NCBI RefSeq assembly: GCF_040939455.1
Contig: NC_134108.1
Location: forward strand, 83,186,001-83,250,000
Reading direction: 5' to 3'
Source: Microcebus murinus
Lineage: Eukaryota; Chordata; Mammalia; Primates; Cheirogaleidae
Length of the DNA: 64,000 nt
Both the position numbers and the translations under genes were made by a program. The notes below the pieces were generated by a model. That model ran no database searches and was not told the DNA's origin. It saw only the letters and a program-made list of their open reading frames with translations. Numbering within the stretch: position 1 is the first letter of the stretch; each line of letters starts with the position of its first letter. Shown piece by piece: positions 23,936 through 35,380 of the stretch.

Positions 23936-26440
23936 CATATATACTGCCATGAAAAAGTTTGTTCATTGTTTGTATGTGTTTGAAAATCCAAGTATATTCA
24001 GGTTCACACTTAAAATATCTTGACTTTAATGAAAAAGTTAGTTAGCTTCTGATGAACATAAATTAATGATGTTTATAAAATATTTTAAGCTATCAACTAT
24101 CTTAACATTTTACTGGAATAAAAGGGGCTGTACAAAATATCAAATCAAGGGAAGTCTACACTGTATCATCTTTGGATTATAAAAATTAAAATTTCAGTAA
24201 TCACAGCAGTAATCAGTATCATTGATTCACATGTAATGGTTTAAAAATTCTGAGTTTTTGGAATTCTATTCAATTTTGTCTGGAAATGAAGAAAGTCCTT
24301 ATAATGTAGTATCTCTTATCCTCTCCCTTTCAGTGATAATATTCCAGCTTTCATCTGGATTACAGGTTAATCTTTAAATTGACTCCTTTTATTAAAGACA
24401 CTATTTTTATAAGTATTGAGTTATATGATAATATAATCGATAATATTAATTCATCAAAATATAATTATTAATTATTACTTATAAAATAAGTGAATGAAAC
24501 AAATATCAAAACTTCTACTTTAGTGCCAGCTACACCTCTTAAGAAGAAACTCACAATTTTTTTCTCTTTAGTAGCCATTTTCTTGCTAGATCAATCCATT
24601 TTTCATTTCACTTTTTAAAATTGTTATAACAATACCCATACAATTCCATTTCATCTACTGAATGTATTATATAATATGATATCTGTATAATAATACCACA
24701 AAGATTGTTTTACCAAGTTTTCTCAACAGGCACAAATTTTAATAATCCCACTGGTCAATTTTTATGCAGAGAGTTCAAAAGCCAGTTAATGGAATTGAAC
24801 AATTACTTACTTTGATAGATGAGTGAAAATAAAGCACTTAATCTACTAGCATGTGCAGACGTAGAATGTCAGTTTTATTATGTCAGTTTCATTATTACTG
24901 TCAAATAAAAATACAATAACTCTTATTTTATAGGAATTTGGCAATTTTGTATATATTTAATCATGCTTGTATAATTATTCCTCCCTGAAATATAGGGAGA
25001 GGAAGATGGGACCTTTAAGCAGACCTTTTTTCCAAGTTAAGAAATAATAATCAACGTAACAACCTATTCAACAGTGACCAATGATTCACTCTTTTCTAAA
25101 GTAAGGACATGCACATGTGCTTGGAAGATAAGAACACACACACTTTTTATCTGTTTCATCAATTTTTACATAATTCTTATTTATGCTTTTGTGACCTTTC
25201 TTATAGCATGTCAATTAACTGACACTCAGGTTTTAAAATATCATTTCTAAAAAAGCTTGAATAAATTTTGAACAAATTTACACATCAACCATAGTAAGAA
25301 TCACGAACCAACTGAAACAGAATTTTCTGTCTTTACTCCTCTCATACTTTGAATCAAGGGGATGTATTTCCCTCTTTGTTTCCATTTTCTAATTGTTAGC
25401 AATTCCTTCTGCAGCAGCAGAAACGGCAATGGTATTAGCCTTGAACTTCTGAAGGATTTACAAAGTAAATGAAAATGTTTTGTATTGTACAAATTAAATT
25501 ATGTTTTCCAAAAAATAATAGAAAGATAAAACTGTCGGAGTATAAGAACTGTAAGACCAAAGAAAGAGAGACACAGACCATAGTGATGCTAGAGTTTAAT
25601 TTTTTTTTCTTTCCCAGAAACCCAAACTTATTCACAATATTGACGGTGGGGGAGTAGGGGAAGGCTACAGAGCCATAGCAAACTACCAAGGAGGAAATTA
25701 TGGGGATGATTTGTTGCCCTAGGAAGAGTTAATTTGAATCCATATAAAAAAAGGGCAGTCAGATGTCAAATTCAACTTCATTTTAAACTAGCATCATTCT
25801 AGCTAAAAAATTCTGGCATCATTTTTAACTCACTGAAATGTAAGCAATCTTGGGTATTTATAGTACTTATAGTCATAGAACTCAGCAAAGAATATTACCA
25901 CAACCTCTTGTATCTACTGGCAGCAGACCATATGTCACTATCTAAACAGATTCAAATACTCTATGTGATCTGGGATTAAATGATACTTTGACAGGTGCCT
26001 ATTTCATAAAATCTTACAAATAGATGTATATATAGGTGTGCATAGGAAGAGTGTTAGGTGCACCACCATTAAATGTTTGTGAAAATAAAAAATATATATA
26101 TAATAATAGTGCCTTTATTTTTAGTAACTCAGACAATTTATGTTGTAAAATATAGAGTAAAACCTAAATTGCCTTTTAAAAAGTTTGGTAGAACAGAAAG
26201 CATTTTGAAGAATAAACTAAGAATCACGCAAGGATCAAAGAAATACTTTTGAAAAGAAAAATCAAGTGTATTTAATATCAGCCAATAGGGGGCTATATAA
26301 TAAAGGTTGATTTTGAAGAGCATAACTATGTTTGTCTTAAAATACAATTTCTTTGTGTATGTATGTGTATTTTTTTTTGTATTAATAGCAGAAATTTCTA
26401 TGGCCAATTTCCAGCAGCCACTTGGAATATTGAAAAGGTA
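23936..26440. other. Unassigned AT-rich DNA
   Basis: No gene. Short open frames at 25301-25689 on both strands show no recognisable domain. 26087-26104 is an AT-rich simple stretch. 25930-26000 could be a very degraded MIR. Confidence 0.5.
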
Positions 26441-26780
26441 ACCAATTTAGAGTTATGTTTAATAGAGCAACTACTATATATCAAGCATAGTAGCTAGTTC
26501 CCAGAGAGACATTCTGAAAAAAAACAGACAAACAAACAAACAAAAAACCCCAAAGATACAATTTCTGGCCTAGAGGGCAGAATAATCCAGCACCCATGCT
26601 GCCCAGGTGAAAGACATCTGGGTTGGAGAGGAGATAGGAAAGACCTAGAAAAGAGTTCTTAGGTGAGGTAGAATCTCACCCTGAATGATTGTGGAGAAGA
26701 TTGATAGGGGAGAAGGGGAAGAATATTTTAGGCAGAGAGAGCACATGGGTACAGTGTGGAGGTACGTGTGTGTATTATAG
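26441..26780 (-). mobile_element. L2 LINE 3' region, antisense
   Basis: Starts with the antisense L2 3' end pattern ('gcaactactatatatcaagc', consensus 'cacctactatgtgccaggc'). It continues with 'ctgaatgattgtggagaaga' and 'gaagaatattttaggcagag', matching the antisense 'gaagagcattccaggcagag' block. An A-rich CAAA expansion lies at 26519-26547. Confidence 0.75.
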
Positions 26781-27059
26781 CTAACTCACATAGTTACTCC
26801 CAATTCTCCCATGTTCTGTGCAAGCTTTAGCTCTTTGATTGAGTTTCCTCATTATAAATTGAAAATACAAAACATATAAGCTATTTCTTCCTAGTGACTT
26901 TCTTAGAGACAGGGATCAATTGAAATACTATGTTAAGGACATTATACCTTACAGTCATGTGAGAATATGAGTTATAGTATTTGTATGATTAGTATTTAGT
27001 TTTGTAAAATAGTTATTCATTTAGTGAATTTTTATTGTATTACTGCTGAAGTATCTAAG

Positions 27060-27240
27060 GTTTACAGAGTTCTTTATGCTGGCTGCTAATTTTGGTATTA
27101 ACTCATTGGATCTCCATAATCACTGTGTGAGCAGACACATAGGTATTATTTAGCAAACTCAAAATTTAAACTCACTAATCTTGTTCCAGTGACCACAAAC
27201 TCAACTCATAAACTTACACTCTTGCAATATTATCTAGTTA
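27060..27240 (+). mobile_element. Probable MIR SINE, sense, degraded
   Basis: 'ggtattaactcattggatct', 'cactgtgtgagcagacacat' and 'ggtattatttagcaaactc' fit the MIR core at consensus spacing, but the 3' half is weak. Confidence 0.55.
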
Positions 27241-27249
27241 TTGTCTATT

Positions 27250-27523
27250 ATTTGGTTTACAATGTCTCTATTGCCAAGATAATGAATAGTAGTGTTCTTG
27301 CCTTCAAGGAACATACATAAAGTTTTAGGGCATCCAGAGAAGTAAATGGTTATTATGATAAGGAAGATGGGTATACTAAGTATGAAGGAAGAATGTCTGG
27401 TCTAAATAAGGGATTTGAAAAGGCCTATTTAAGAATGTTATATAGAGACTGAAACATGAAAGATGTTTTGACAGAATCAGGCAAAGAAATTAGGAAGGAC
27501 AATTCAGGCAGAAAGCCTAAGGG
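27250..27523 (-). mobile_element. L2 LINE, antisense, segment 1
   Basis: Fits antisense L2: 'cttgccttcaaggaacatac' near 27298 and 'gcaaagaaattaggaagg', then 'aattcaggcagaaagcctaa' (consensus 'cattccaggcagagggaac'). Interrupted at 27524 by a small DNA transposon. Confidence 0.7.
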
Positions 27524-27663
27524 TATCACAGCTAAACATTCATCCCTGTTTGTCTGGGAAAGTCTCACTTTATGCCTGATGTCCTGGTACAATTATTATA
27601 GTAAGACCCACTTTAACTCTCAGAAGTGTCCTGGTTTGGACGATAAATTACATAGCGACCCCA
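27524..27663 (+). mobile_element. Small non-autonomous hAT-type element with 8-bp target duplication
   Basis: A 140-bp insertion in L2 flanked by a perfect CCTAAGGG duplication (27516-27523 and 27664-27671). It contains 'catccctgtttgtctggga', 'tttatgcctgatgtcctgg', 'aactctcagaagtgtcctgg' and 'gtttggacgataaatta', which I recognise as a common mammalian MER-type DNA repeat. I am not certain of its exact name. The 8-bp duplication places it with hAT. It is too short to encode anything. Confidence 0.8.
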
Positions 27664-27671
27664 CCTAAGGG

Positions 27672-27960
27672 CAGGGACACAGAGTTGTGAACAAACAGAG
27701 CATGTTTGGGGAAATATGAGCAATTTATCATGGCTAGAATTCAGAATGTGAGATGGAAATTGTAAAAGATTAGAGAACCAGGGAATAAAGCATGAAGGCC
27801 CTTGCCCCTCAGGTAAGGGGAATTTAAGTTTCATTTTAAAGGTGGTGGGATGACACTAAAAGGTTTTAAGCAAAGGATACAGTGTGATTCTATTATACTT
27901 TGAAAGATCACACTGGCATTATTAAGGAGACTGTATCTGTATGATGCAAGATTAGAGGGA
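27672..27960 (-). mobile_element. L2 LINE, antisense, segment 2
   Basis: Resumes antisense L2 after the insertion: 'gaaggcccttgcccctcagg', 'aggttttaagcaaaggatac', 'agtgtgattctattatactt' and 'aaagatcacactggcattat' (consensus 'gggttttaagcaggggagtg', 'aaagatcactctggctgc'). Confidence 0.8.
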
Positions 27961-27984
27961 GGGAGATAAAAAAAATTTCATTTA

Positions 27985-28120
27985 ACACATATTTTATCAG
28001 GGCACAACTATGTGCCAGCACCATTCTAGGGTCTCAGGATACCTCAGTGAACAAATTATGCAAGACCCCTACCTGTCCTCATGATGCTTTCATTTTCATA
28101 GGAAGAGGCACAGTAACAAT
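27985..28120 (-). mobile_element. Second L2 LINE, antisense, 3' part before LTR
   Basis: Begins a new L2 3' end: 'ctatgtgccagcaccattct', 'aggatacctcagtgaacaaa', 'cctacctgtcctcatgatgc'. It is interrupted at 28121 by an LTR. Confidence 0.82.
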
Positions 28121-28732
28121 TGTGAACTAAAATAAAATCTTAAGCTTCCACCCCCAGCTGACTAAATAAACTACCTCTTGGCCAAGGCGACCCAGAGTTA
28201 CACAAAGCTGAGTTGCTGGCCCTGAGAAGGGAGGTCAGAAATGCCTCATCACGTCTTTTCCCTTCTTATAGATATAATTTGTAACTCATTAACACGCCTA
28301 AGGTTGTACAAGACAAACCTACAGGTCCTCAATTTATATAACAAATCACTTGAATCTGGGTGGTCTATGTCCCCTACCTTGTCTCTGATTAACAGACTTC
28401 CTTATCTTTAAACATTCCAAGGCTTCATTTCTTTAACCAATTACAAATCAAAGAGTCTTTAAACCCACCTATAACCTATAAACCTTGCCCTCCCCACACT
28501 TTGGGATGTCCCACTATTTAGGGCCAAACCAATGTACACCTTCCATGTATTGATTTATGAGTGTGTGTAATTCCTGTCTCCTTGAAATGTATAAAATGAA
28601 CTGTAACCCAGCTATGGCAAATCTACATGTTCAAGGCTTCTTGGGTGTAGCTCCAGGCAGTGGTCCTCAAATTTGGTTCAGAATAAACCTGCTAAGATTA
28701 TTTTACAGAGTATGGGTTTTTATCCATTGACA
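28121..28732 (+). mobile_element. ERV1-class solo LTR (MER31-like)
   Basis: 612 bp from TGTGAACTAAA to CCATTGACA. Landmarks are 'agctgactaaataaactacc', 'cttggccaaggcgacccaga', 'acaaatcacttgaatctggg', 'accaattacaaatcaaagag', 'aaatgtataaaatgaactgt' (TATA region), 'cagaataaacctgctaagat' (poly-A signal) and 'ttacagagtatgggttttta'. The flanking tetramers CAAT and TAAT match in three of four bases, fitting the 4-bp duplication of ERV1 elements. L2 continues on both sides. No internal viral sequence remains, so it is a solo LTR. Confidence 0.88.
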
Positions 28733-29280
28733 TAATAAACATAACAAATGAGGAAATGTAAAGCCCAGGAGAGATGGATCAGGGTCACCTTGTAATTTCA
28801 GATAAAGTGACCAGGGAAGGATTCCAATGTCACATATAAGCAAAGATCTGAAGATATTGAGGATGTTAGTTATTCAGATATCTCAGAGATGTCCCAGTGG
28901 GAGGGAATAGCTGATGTAGTGGCTGGCCCTGAGGTAAGAGTAGCTGGGAATTCCAAATAACAGTGTCTTTGATGTAGTTGAAGCCAGATGAGCAAGGGGT
29001 AGGAGAGAATGCCAGAGAGGCTTGAAGGGTCCAGAGCCCTTAGGACTTTTCAAGCAGTTTTAAGGAATTTGAGTTTTACTTCCAGTGACTCAGGAAGCCA
29101 TTGCAAACATCCAGAAGTCTATGATTCCATTTTTTATAAGGATTGCTCCAATAGCTCCTTTGAAAATAAATTATAGAGGACATAAGTTAGTCTATGAAAG
29201 ACCAGTTAGGTACCATTACAGGAATCTAGATCAGAGATGTTGTTCTATGGATGAAGCTTTGCCAGCCAAATGGAGATGAT
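28733..29280 (-). mobile_element. Second L2 LINE, antisense, 5'-ward part after LTR
   Basis: Continues the same L2: 'gtggctggccctgaggtaag', 'agatgagcaaggggtaggag', 'caagcagttttaaggaattt', 'tcaggaagccattgcaaaca', 'gaaagaccagttaggtacca' and 'ttacaggaatctagatcaga'. Together with the preceding piece about 680 bp of L2 survive. The 64-codon frame at 29085-29279 is a shadow. Confidence 0.82.
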
Positions 29281-29289
29281 AAAAAAACA

Positions 29290-30306
29290 GATTTTGATCC
29301 TGTTATCAGACAAAATAGAATTGAAGCCAAAAGAAATGAAAGAAGAGATAGAAAGACACTTTATAAGGCAAAAGGCTATATCTTATAGGGATATAAAATG
29401 ATTTTGAAAATCTGTGGATCAAATTTTAAAAAAAATTCCTTATAAACACATGCTACAGGAAATACAGTGAGAGATTGACAAAACATATTAAAAATTGATT
29501 TTAACTATTCTTAGTTCAAGACATGTCAAATTCACAAATGCTATTAAATGTACTGGGAATAACTTGGCTGTGCTTCAACATTCAAATGAAATAAAAAGAG
29601 GCTGATAATTAAATTACCTTTTCAAAAATGGTTTGTGTTGTAGCAACAAACAGCATAAACAACATCAAAAGGTAGGTTTCAAGCTGAGAAAATTTATTTG
29701 CAATATAGAATATTGACAAAAAGGGTAATCTCTCCAATCTCCCCAATATAAAAATAATTCTTATAATCCTATGGCAAAAATAACTCAAAAGCCTGATAGA
29801 AAATAGACAAAAGCCATGAAAAAACAATTCACAGAAACAGATATATGATTAACCTTTAAACGTATCAAAATATTCTGGATTCTACTGTTAAGAAGACAAA
29901 AATGAACTAATATTGAGATAATACTTTTCACCTATGATACTGTCCAAAATTAAGAGATGTCAAATATCACAGTGTAAAAATCATTATTCCTCAACCAGTT
30001 TCCAGTTCTGAAGCAAATTTTAGATTAGGGGCTTGCCGATTGAAAAGGAGATCCTTGAAGGAGGATCTGACAATGATACCTCAAGAATGGTTAATAATCA
30101 TGTATTGTATATTTGAAATTTGCCCAAAGAGTAAATCTTAGTGTATCATAATGCACCCAAAATGGTATGTGTATGAGGTGATGCATATGTTATTAGCTTA
30201 ATGGTAGTAATTACTTCACAGTGTATATGTATACGAAACATCACATTGTACATCTTAAATATATACAATTTTTGTATGTCAATTATACCTGAATAAATCT
30301 GAGGAG
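29290..30306 (+). mobile_element. Old L1M (or HAL1-like) 3' half, sense
   Basis: Diverged ORF2 text ('tagaattgaagccaaaagaa', 'agctgagaaaatttatttgc', 'aaaacaattcacagaaacag', 'gagataatacttttcaccta') leads into an L1M 3' UTR with 'gtgtatgaggtgatgcatat', 'acatcacattgtacatctta' and 'aatatatacaatttttgtat', ending 'caattatacctgaataaatc'. No open frame. Confidence 0.82.
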
Positions 30307-30890
30307 AAAAACAATATTCACTATGTGTTCTTCCATGAATAAATTTGATTAGTGTAAGCCGTAGACGGTAACAGTCTCCTCTATTTCTCTGGGCTAAATC
30401 TCCTTGGTTCACCTTCAATTTCAGCAGCAGCAACGCGGGACAGCTCTGTGTAAGTCAGGCTTATTTCAAACTTACAGCATGCCACCCGAGGCACAGATCT
30501 ACTTTTCTGTCTGTCTCTGGTCTTTCTCCAATACTGTAGGAGCCTGCTTGACCCATATGCACTTCAGCCTGTAAGTGCTATAGTTAATGTTCATGGGAAT
30601 GCCCTCAACTAGTAGGAGACAGGAGCTGAAGGATTAATTAGCCTTTCCAGCAGACAATTCTGAAAGCATACTGTATATTTCAAGATGGTCTGGCAGAGTA
30701 CCCCCGACACCATGCCTCACTGCCCACAGCAGTAACATTGAAAATATACCCTTGTATTGGGTTTTCATCCTCCCCTGACTCACTCTTTCAGCTCTCTGAC
30801 TTAAGCTTCCAGGGATCACCTCCCAAATCAACTAATAAACCTACATCCTTCTCCCTAGCAGGATTTTAGGGGAACCCCTCAAAACACTCT
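30307..30890 (+). mobile_element. LTR-like segment, sense, family uncertain
   Basis: The 3' end resembles common mammalian LTR ends: 'cttccagggatcacctccca', an AATAAA signal at about 30834-30839, then 'cctagcaggattttaggg' and 'gaacccctcaaaaca'. The 5' boundary is not clear and the first 300 bases are unassigned. The minus frames at 30146-30433 and 30634-30831 are not supported as genes. Confidence 0.4.
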
Positions 30891-31072
30891 TTATTATCTA
30901 TGTTTTTTGTCCTTTTGGAAAATTCTCTTTTTGGTTATAATAAAACTGAAATATTCAATATGTAAATCTTCACAGAAAACGTATGCTGATCCTGTTTCTA
31001 ATCAATTTTCTTAACATGTTGTACTTCCATATATAATAAAAGAGATTAATTTATTGTGTTATTCTTTCTGTC

Positions 31073-31112
31073 TCTATATAGATAGATAAATAGATAATAG
31101 ATATAGATATAC
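31073..31112. repeat. Imperfect (TAGA)n microsatellite
   Basis: Interrupted TAGATA/TAAATAGA units beside the L1 3' end. Confidence 0.8.
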
Positions 31113-31114
31113 AT

Positions 31115-32130
31115 TTCTTATGGTAAGAACACAATATGAGCTCTGCTCACTTAACAAATTTTTAAGTGTACATTATTGTTGATTATGGGTGCAATAATCT
31201 ACAACCTATCTCTGGAGTTTAATTATTTTTTTTCACAGAAACTTTATGTCTATTAATTAGTGACCCTCATTTCCCTAGCCCCTGGTAACCACCATTCCAT
31301 GCACTGATTCTATAAATTTGACTATTTTATCTTCCTCGTATAAGTGAAATCATGTAGTATTTGTCTTTCTGTGACAGGCTTATTTCACTTAGGACAATGT
31401 ACTTGAGGCTCTTTGAGGTTTTTGCATATTACAAAATTTCTTACATTTTAGTGCTGAATAATATTTCCTTTTCTTCGTCCATTCATCTGTTGATGGACAT
31501 TTAGGTTGTTTCCACAGTTTAGCTATAGTGAATAGTGTTACAATAGACATAGAAAGGCTAGAATCTCTTCAAGATCCATTTTTAATTCTTTTGGATAAAC
31601 ACCCAGGAGTGGGATTGTATAGTAGCTCAATTTTTGAAGAATCTCCATACTATTCTCCATGGAAGCTGGATCATTTTGCATTTCCACCAACAGTATGCAA
31701 GGGTTTCAATTTCTCTTTATCTGTGCATACACTGTTTCTTTTCTTTTTCTTTTTTTTTTTTAAAATAACACTCACCCTGACAGGTATAAGGTGATAACTC
31801 ATTGTGGTTTTAATTTGCATTTCCATGATAATTAATGACATTGGACTTTTTTTCTTTTTCATATACATGCTGGCCATTTGTATGTCTTCTTTGAAAAAAT
31901 GTCTATTCATGTCAATTTTTTATTGGGTTACTAGTTTTGTTTTCCTATTGAGCTGTAGGAGTTCCTTCTATGTTTTTGAAATTTTGATGTAGTTTCAATT
32001 GTCTATATTTGCTTTTGCTACCTATGCTTTTGGTATCATATTTATGAAATCATTGACAACACCAAAGTCATGAAAGTTTCCCCTATGTTTTCTTCTAGGA
32101 ACATCACAGTTTCAGATCTTATATGATAAT
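31115..32130 (-). mobile_element. L1 (L1MA/PB-like), antisense, 5'-truncated
   Basis: About 1 kb of antisense 3' UTR and ORF2: 'accaccattccatgcactga', 'cttatttcacttaggacaat', 'gatggacatttaggttgttt', 'cacccaggagtgggattgta', 'ataaggtgataactcattgt' and 'ctatgttttcttctaggaac'. It contains a T run at 31749-31761. The frames at 31528-31992 are shadows. Confidence 0.9.
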
Positions 32131-32179
32131 GTCATCATCTGTTGTTGCTTGAGAAGTGCCAGGTCTTGCAGTAGAATAC

Positions 32180-32335
32180 AAGTATTAGGTCATGTAATCA
32201 TCACACCACTCTGACCTAGTTGCTATTTAATCAGGGAAATTAGAAAAGAGAGTGATAAGGTTTTCTAAAGTCACACCAAGTAGCTACTGTTGAAACCCAA
32301 GTCAGACACCAAACTCTTCAGTGTAACTATTGCTG
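32180..32335 (+). mobile_element. MIR SINE, sense
   Basis: 'gtaatcatcacaccactctg', 'ctaaagtcacaccaagtagc' and 'gaaacccaagtcagacacca' match MIR in order and spacing, with a truncated 5' half. Confidence 0.72.
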
Positions 32336-34984
32336 ATTGTTAAAATACTTGTTATGATGAAAAAATCAAGAGACCTTTTTTACTCTACTGTATGCTAGTA
32401 TGTCATTTCATATTGATATCAGAAAATAAAATTTAATTATCCATTACTATCAGTTATGCTGCTGTCATCACTACATTCTTTGTGTAGTCATTAGTGGCTT
32501 AAACTCACACTATCATAACATTTTCAGACATGAAGACTTGGTGTGATCCCACAAAGCAGCTGCAAGAGTGTATGCATTTCCTATCCTGACGTGGCCTTGA
32601 CTAGATGTCTCTTTTGACTGGGTTCTACTCGTTACATTTCAGGCCGATTGTGTGAGACGAGTATATGTGCCTAATTAGAGAAGTTCCACTAATCTGGGGA
32701 AATGAATCAGGGACTCTCTGTCATTTCTCATATTCAGGCTATATGTAGTGGATAGGGCACACTTTTTCTATCCTGAGGAAAACACAACATCTTTTCCTTG
32801 AAATTGGAAAACCAATTTCTACACATGACACCGGAGATCATTTGAAAATAAATTTAGAAAACTAGAAAACAATTTGGCTGCCTTAACTTCTTGGCTGGAA
32901 AGCACTCTCTTCTCAGGATTTAGATTCTTCCCTCTGGGGCAGACAGCTATACTTTGAAGAAACCTAGATACTATGGAATTAGTGACATTACAGATTTAAA
33001 TATCCGAATGAACATGTAAGCTTTTTTAATATTATTAACTTCTCAGTATGTGAGAACAGTAGTGATGCATCTTGACAATGAGCAAATAAATCCTCAACTT
33101 GTAACCTTCAAGATACTTACCATATACTAAACACATTGAAGCATACATACTTTGAAGAAATGTTACTATGTATATCAAATGCTTTTTTTGACAATTGCAT
33201 GAAGGAGTTAATGACATGGGCAAATCTAAATCTTAGGAAGCTATAGTAGCAGAGTATCAGTTGCAGAAAACTGATTACAGAGTGAAATATTTACAATAAA
33301 ACTTATTCCAATAAATAGGAAAACATATTATCTGGAAGCATTTAGGCCATTTTTACTGAAGCTGCTAGAGATAGCTATAATTTCCTGAAGAAATAGACAG
33401 TTTGGACACATAATTTAAATGACAAAACTTGTTTTTATTACCCTACATTATTACTTTTCAGACGAATTTACTTTTGTGTTCATGAAAGTCATAGAGATTC
33501 TTTCCAAGATTATCAAATTGCCAGTATCTAGGGCTATAAACTGTAACCTTGGTTGTGTAACAGTTGGAATATAGAGGCTGCTAATGGTTTGAAACCCTAT
33601 ATTATTCTACCAGCTAATTACTCTAAACTGTTATATATAAGGTTTTTTCCACAACTGTTGAGAGGATGCACCCTTGATTTGCTCTTATGAGAATCATGCA
33701 CAGTGTAGGAAAAATGTCAAAATTCCAAAAGATAAATTTCATTTGATTGGGTACACAGTCATTAATCATAATTATTTTTGACACCTTCCGCATTGCTCTA
33801 TGAGTGTCTGAAAAGGAAAAAAGAAGAAAGCTTATCTTCTTTAAGAGCAGGTTATTTAGAGTGACATGCCTATTGTTATTAACTAAAAATCCTAAAAGAC
33901 TACTTAAGTAATGTAGGAAAATAATGAAAAACAAAGCCTAAATGAAATTCAGCTTTGCAAAGCAACATACCATGTCAAATATTAATAGCTAATAACATAT
34001 TTACCATAAATGTATGTGAACTACAAAATTTCTTTCAACAATATTTTCTTAAATACATGTAAAGTACAACTTGAAAATTGTCAAATTTAAGATAGGGAGA
34101 GGTTCTCAAACAATTTTATTTCCAAGTAAGGTAATTGCATGTATGTTACGGTTAAGACACAACATCACTTGATCTTAGCATAGGAGAATGTTCAACTGCC
34201 TCAGATGATGTTATCATTCATCAGTCTAAAATGGCATAGCTATAGAAATATACATAATTAGGCAGAATTACAATCACAACAGTTTATTCTAGAATCTCTA
34301 TCAGTGGTGTTATAGGGGGAAAACTGATGAATAGAAGGCATCTGTGAATACACCAGGGGTGAGTAATTTATTAAGTGACCAGAATGGATCAAGTTTGCAA
34401 ATCACCCAAAGACGATTTCTGTGCAAGAAATCTAGGTGCCTTATACTTACTCTTCTTCTAACTTCCACTTAATCATACCCTTACGATGTTTCTAGTCTAG
34501 GTTCTAATTATCTAGTACCTAGATCCTTTCTTAGCAATGTCACTGTTTAGAGTACCTTCCTTTTTCTCCATTAAGCATGCTCTTACTAGCGTTAATTGTC
34601 CCAATATTTTACTACAGGCTGTTTCAGAAGCCTGTAATATTGGTGGATCACCATATTAACACTTTTTGTTTGATCTTAAGACTCCTCATCTTTGCTTTCA
34701 AACTTTTCATAAGTGTGATTGCAACATTATTCAGCCAATAATATCACCTTCTGCTCAAATAAACACATGGGATCAAGTTACCCGTACCTATTCCTTGCTT
34801 CTTGCTGCTAAACTTGAATTTTGCTTTTCCTTCAAACCACATCAGAATGCCATGTCTTTCCCTCATCCGGACCTAATACTCCCACTTTTTAAGAATTAAC
34901 TTGGGTCTTGCTTATTTCAGAAATACCACTTCAATTAACCCAGTCCAATCCAATTTTATGTAGACCAAAACATTACAGAATTAC
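32336..34984. other. Unassigned AT-rich DNA
   Basis: No gene is supported. 32440-32760 has some resemblance to an antisense MaLR LTR ('tcattagtggcttaaactca') but is too diverged to call. The 103-codon minus frame at 33623-33934 has no domain and a composition typical of translated AT-rich DNA. Confidence 0.45.
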
Positions 34985-34989
34985 TAAAT

Positions 34990-35105
34990 TCTAGAGATGG
35001 AAGGAACTTCAGGAATACCTGGCAACAATCTTGTTTTTAGACAGATATGCAAATGAAACCTAAGATGAGTTGAACTCATCTAGCTAGTGGCAGATTGTCC
35101 CTTTC
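34990..35105 (+). mobile_element. MIR-family SINE fragment, sense
   Basis: 'agagatggaaggaacttcag', 'agacagatatgcaaatgaaa' and 'catctagctagtggcaga' match the MIR-like pattern 'tggaagggacctt...acagatgaggaaactg...cacagctagtggcagag'. Confidence 0.62.
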
Positions 35106-35164
35106 TTGTCTATAATTTCTAATGAATGTTATTACTTAATTAGTAAGGGAGACTGCATATTCTT

Positions 35165-35380
35165 CTAAGGAAAGCACAGGCATTGGAGTCAAATCTGTGC
35201 TTAAAAGCCAAATATGCTAATTATTGATTGTGTGATCTAACAAATTTAGCTTTTCCCTTTTTATTCTCAAAATGTCAATAATAACAAGTACCTCAAAATT
35301 TTATTTTAAAGATGTAATAAGAAAATGAAAGTGATTTCTTTATCTGCCTTGCATCCAGTAGGTGTTCTGTAAATACTTTT
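35165..35380 (-). mobile_element. MIR SINE, antisense
   Basis: Antisense MIR order: 'cattggagtcaaatctgtgc', 'ttgattgtgtgatctaac', 'caaaatgtcaataataacaa', 'gtacctcaaaattttatttt' and 'gcatccagtaggtgttctgt'. Near full length but diverged. Confidence 0.8.

Noticed and set aside
32440..32760. Possible antisense MaLR LTR
   Set aside because: Only one short phrase ('tcattagtggcttaaactca') fits; the rest does not align by eye.
33623..33934. 103-codon minus-strand frame
   Set aside because: No recognisable domain, no splice or promoter context, and composition of translated AT-rich DNA.
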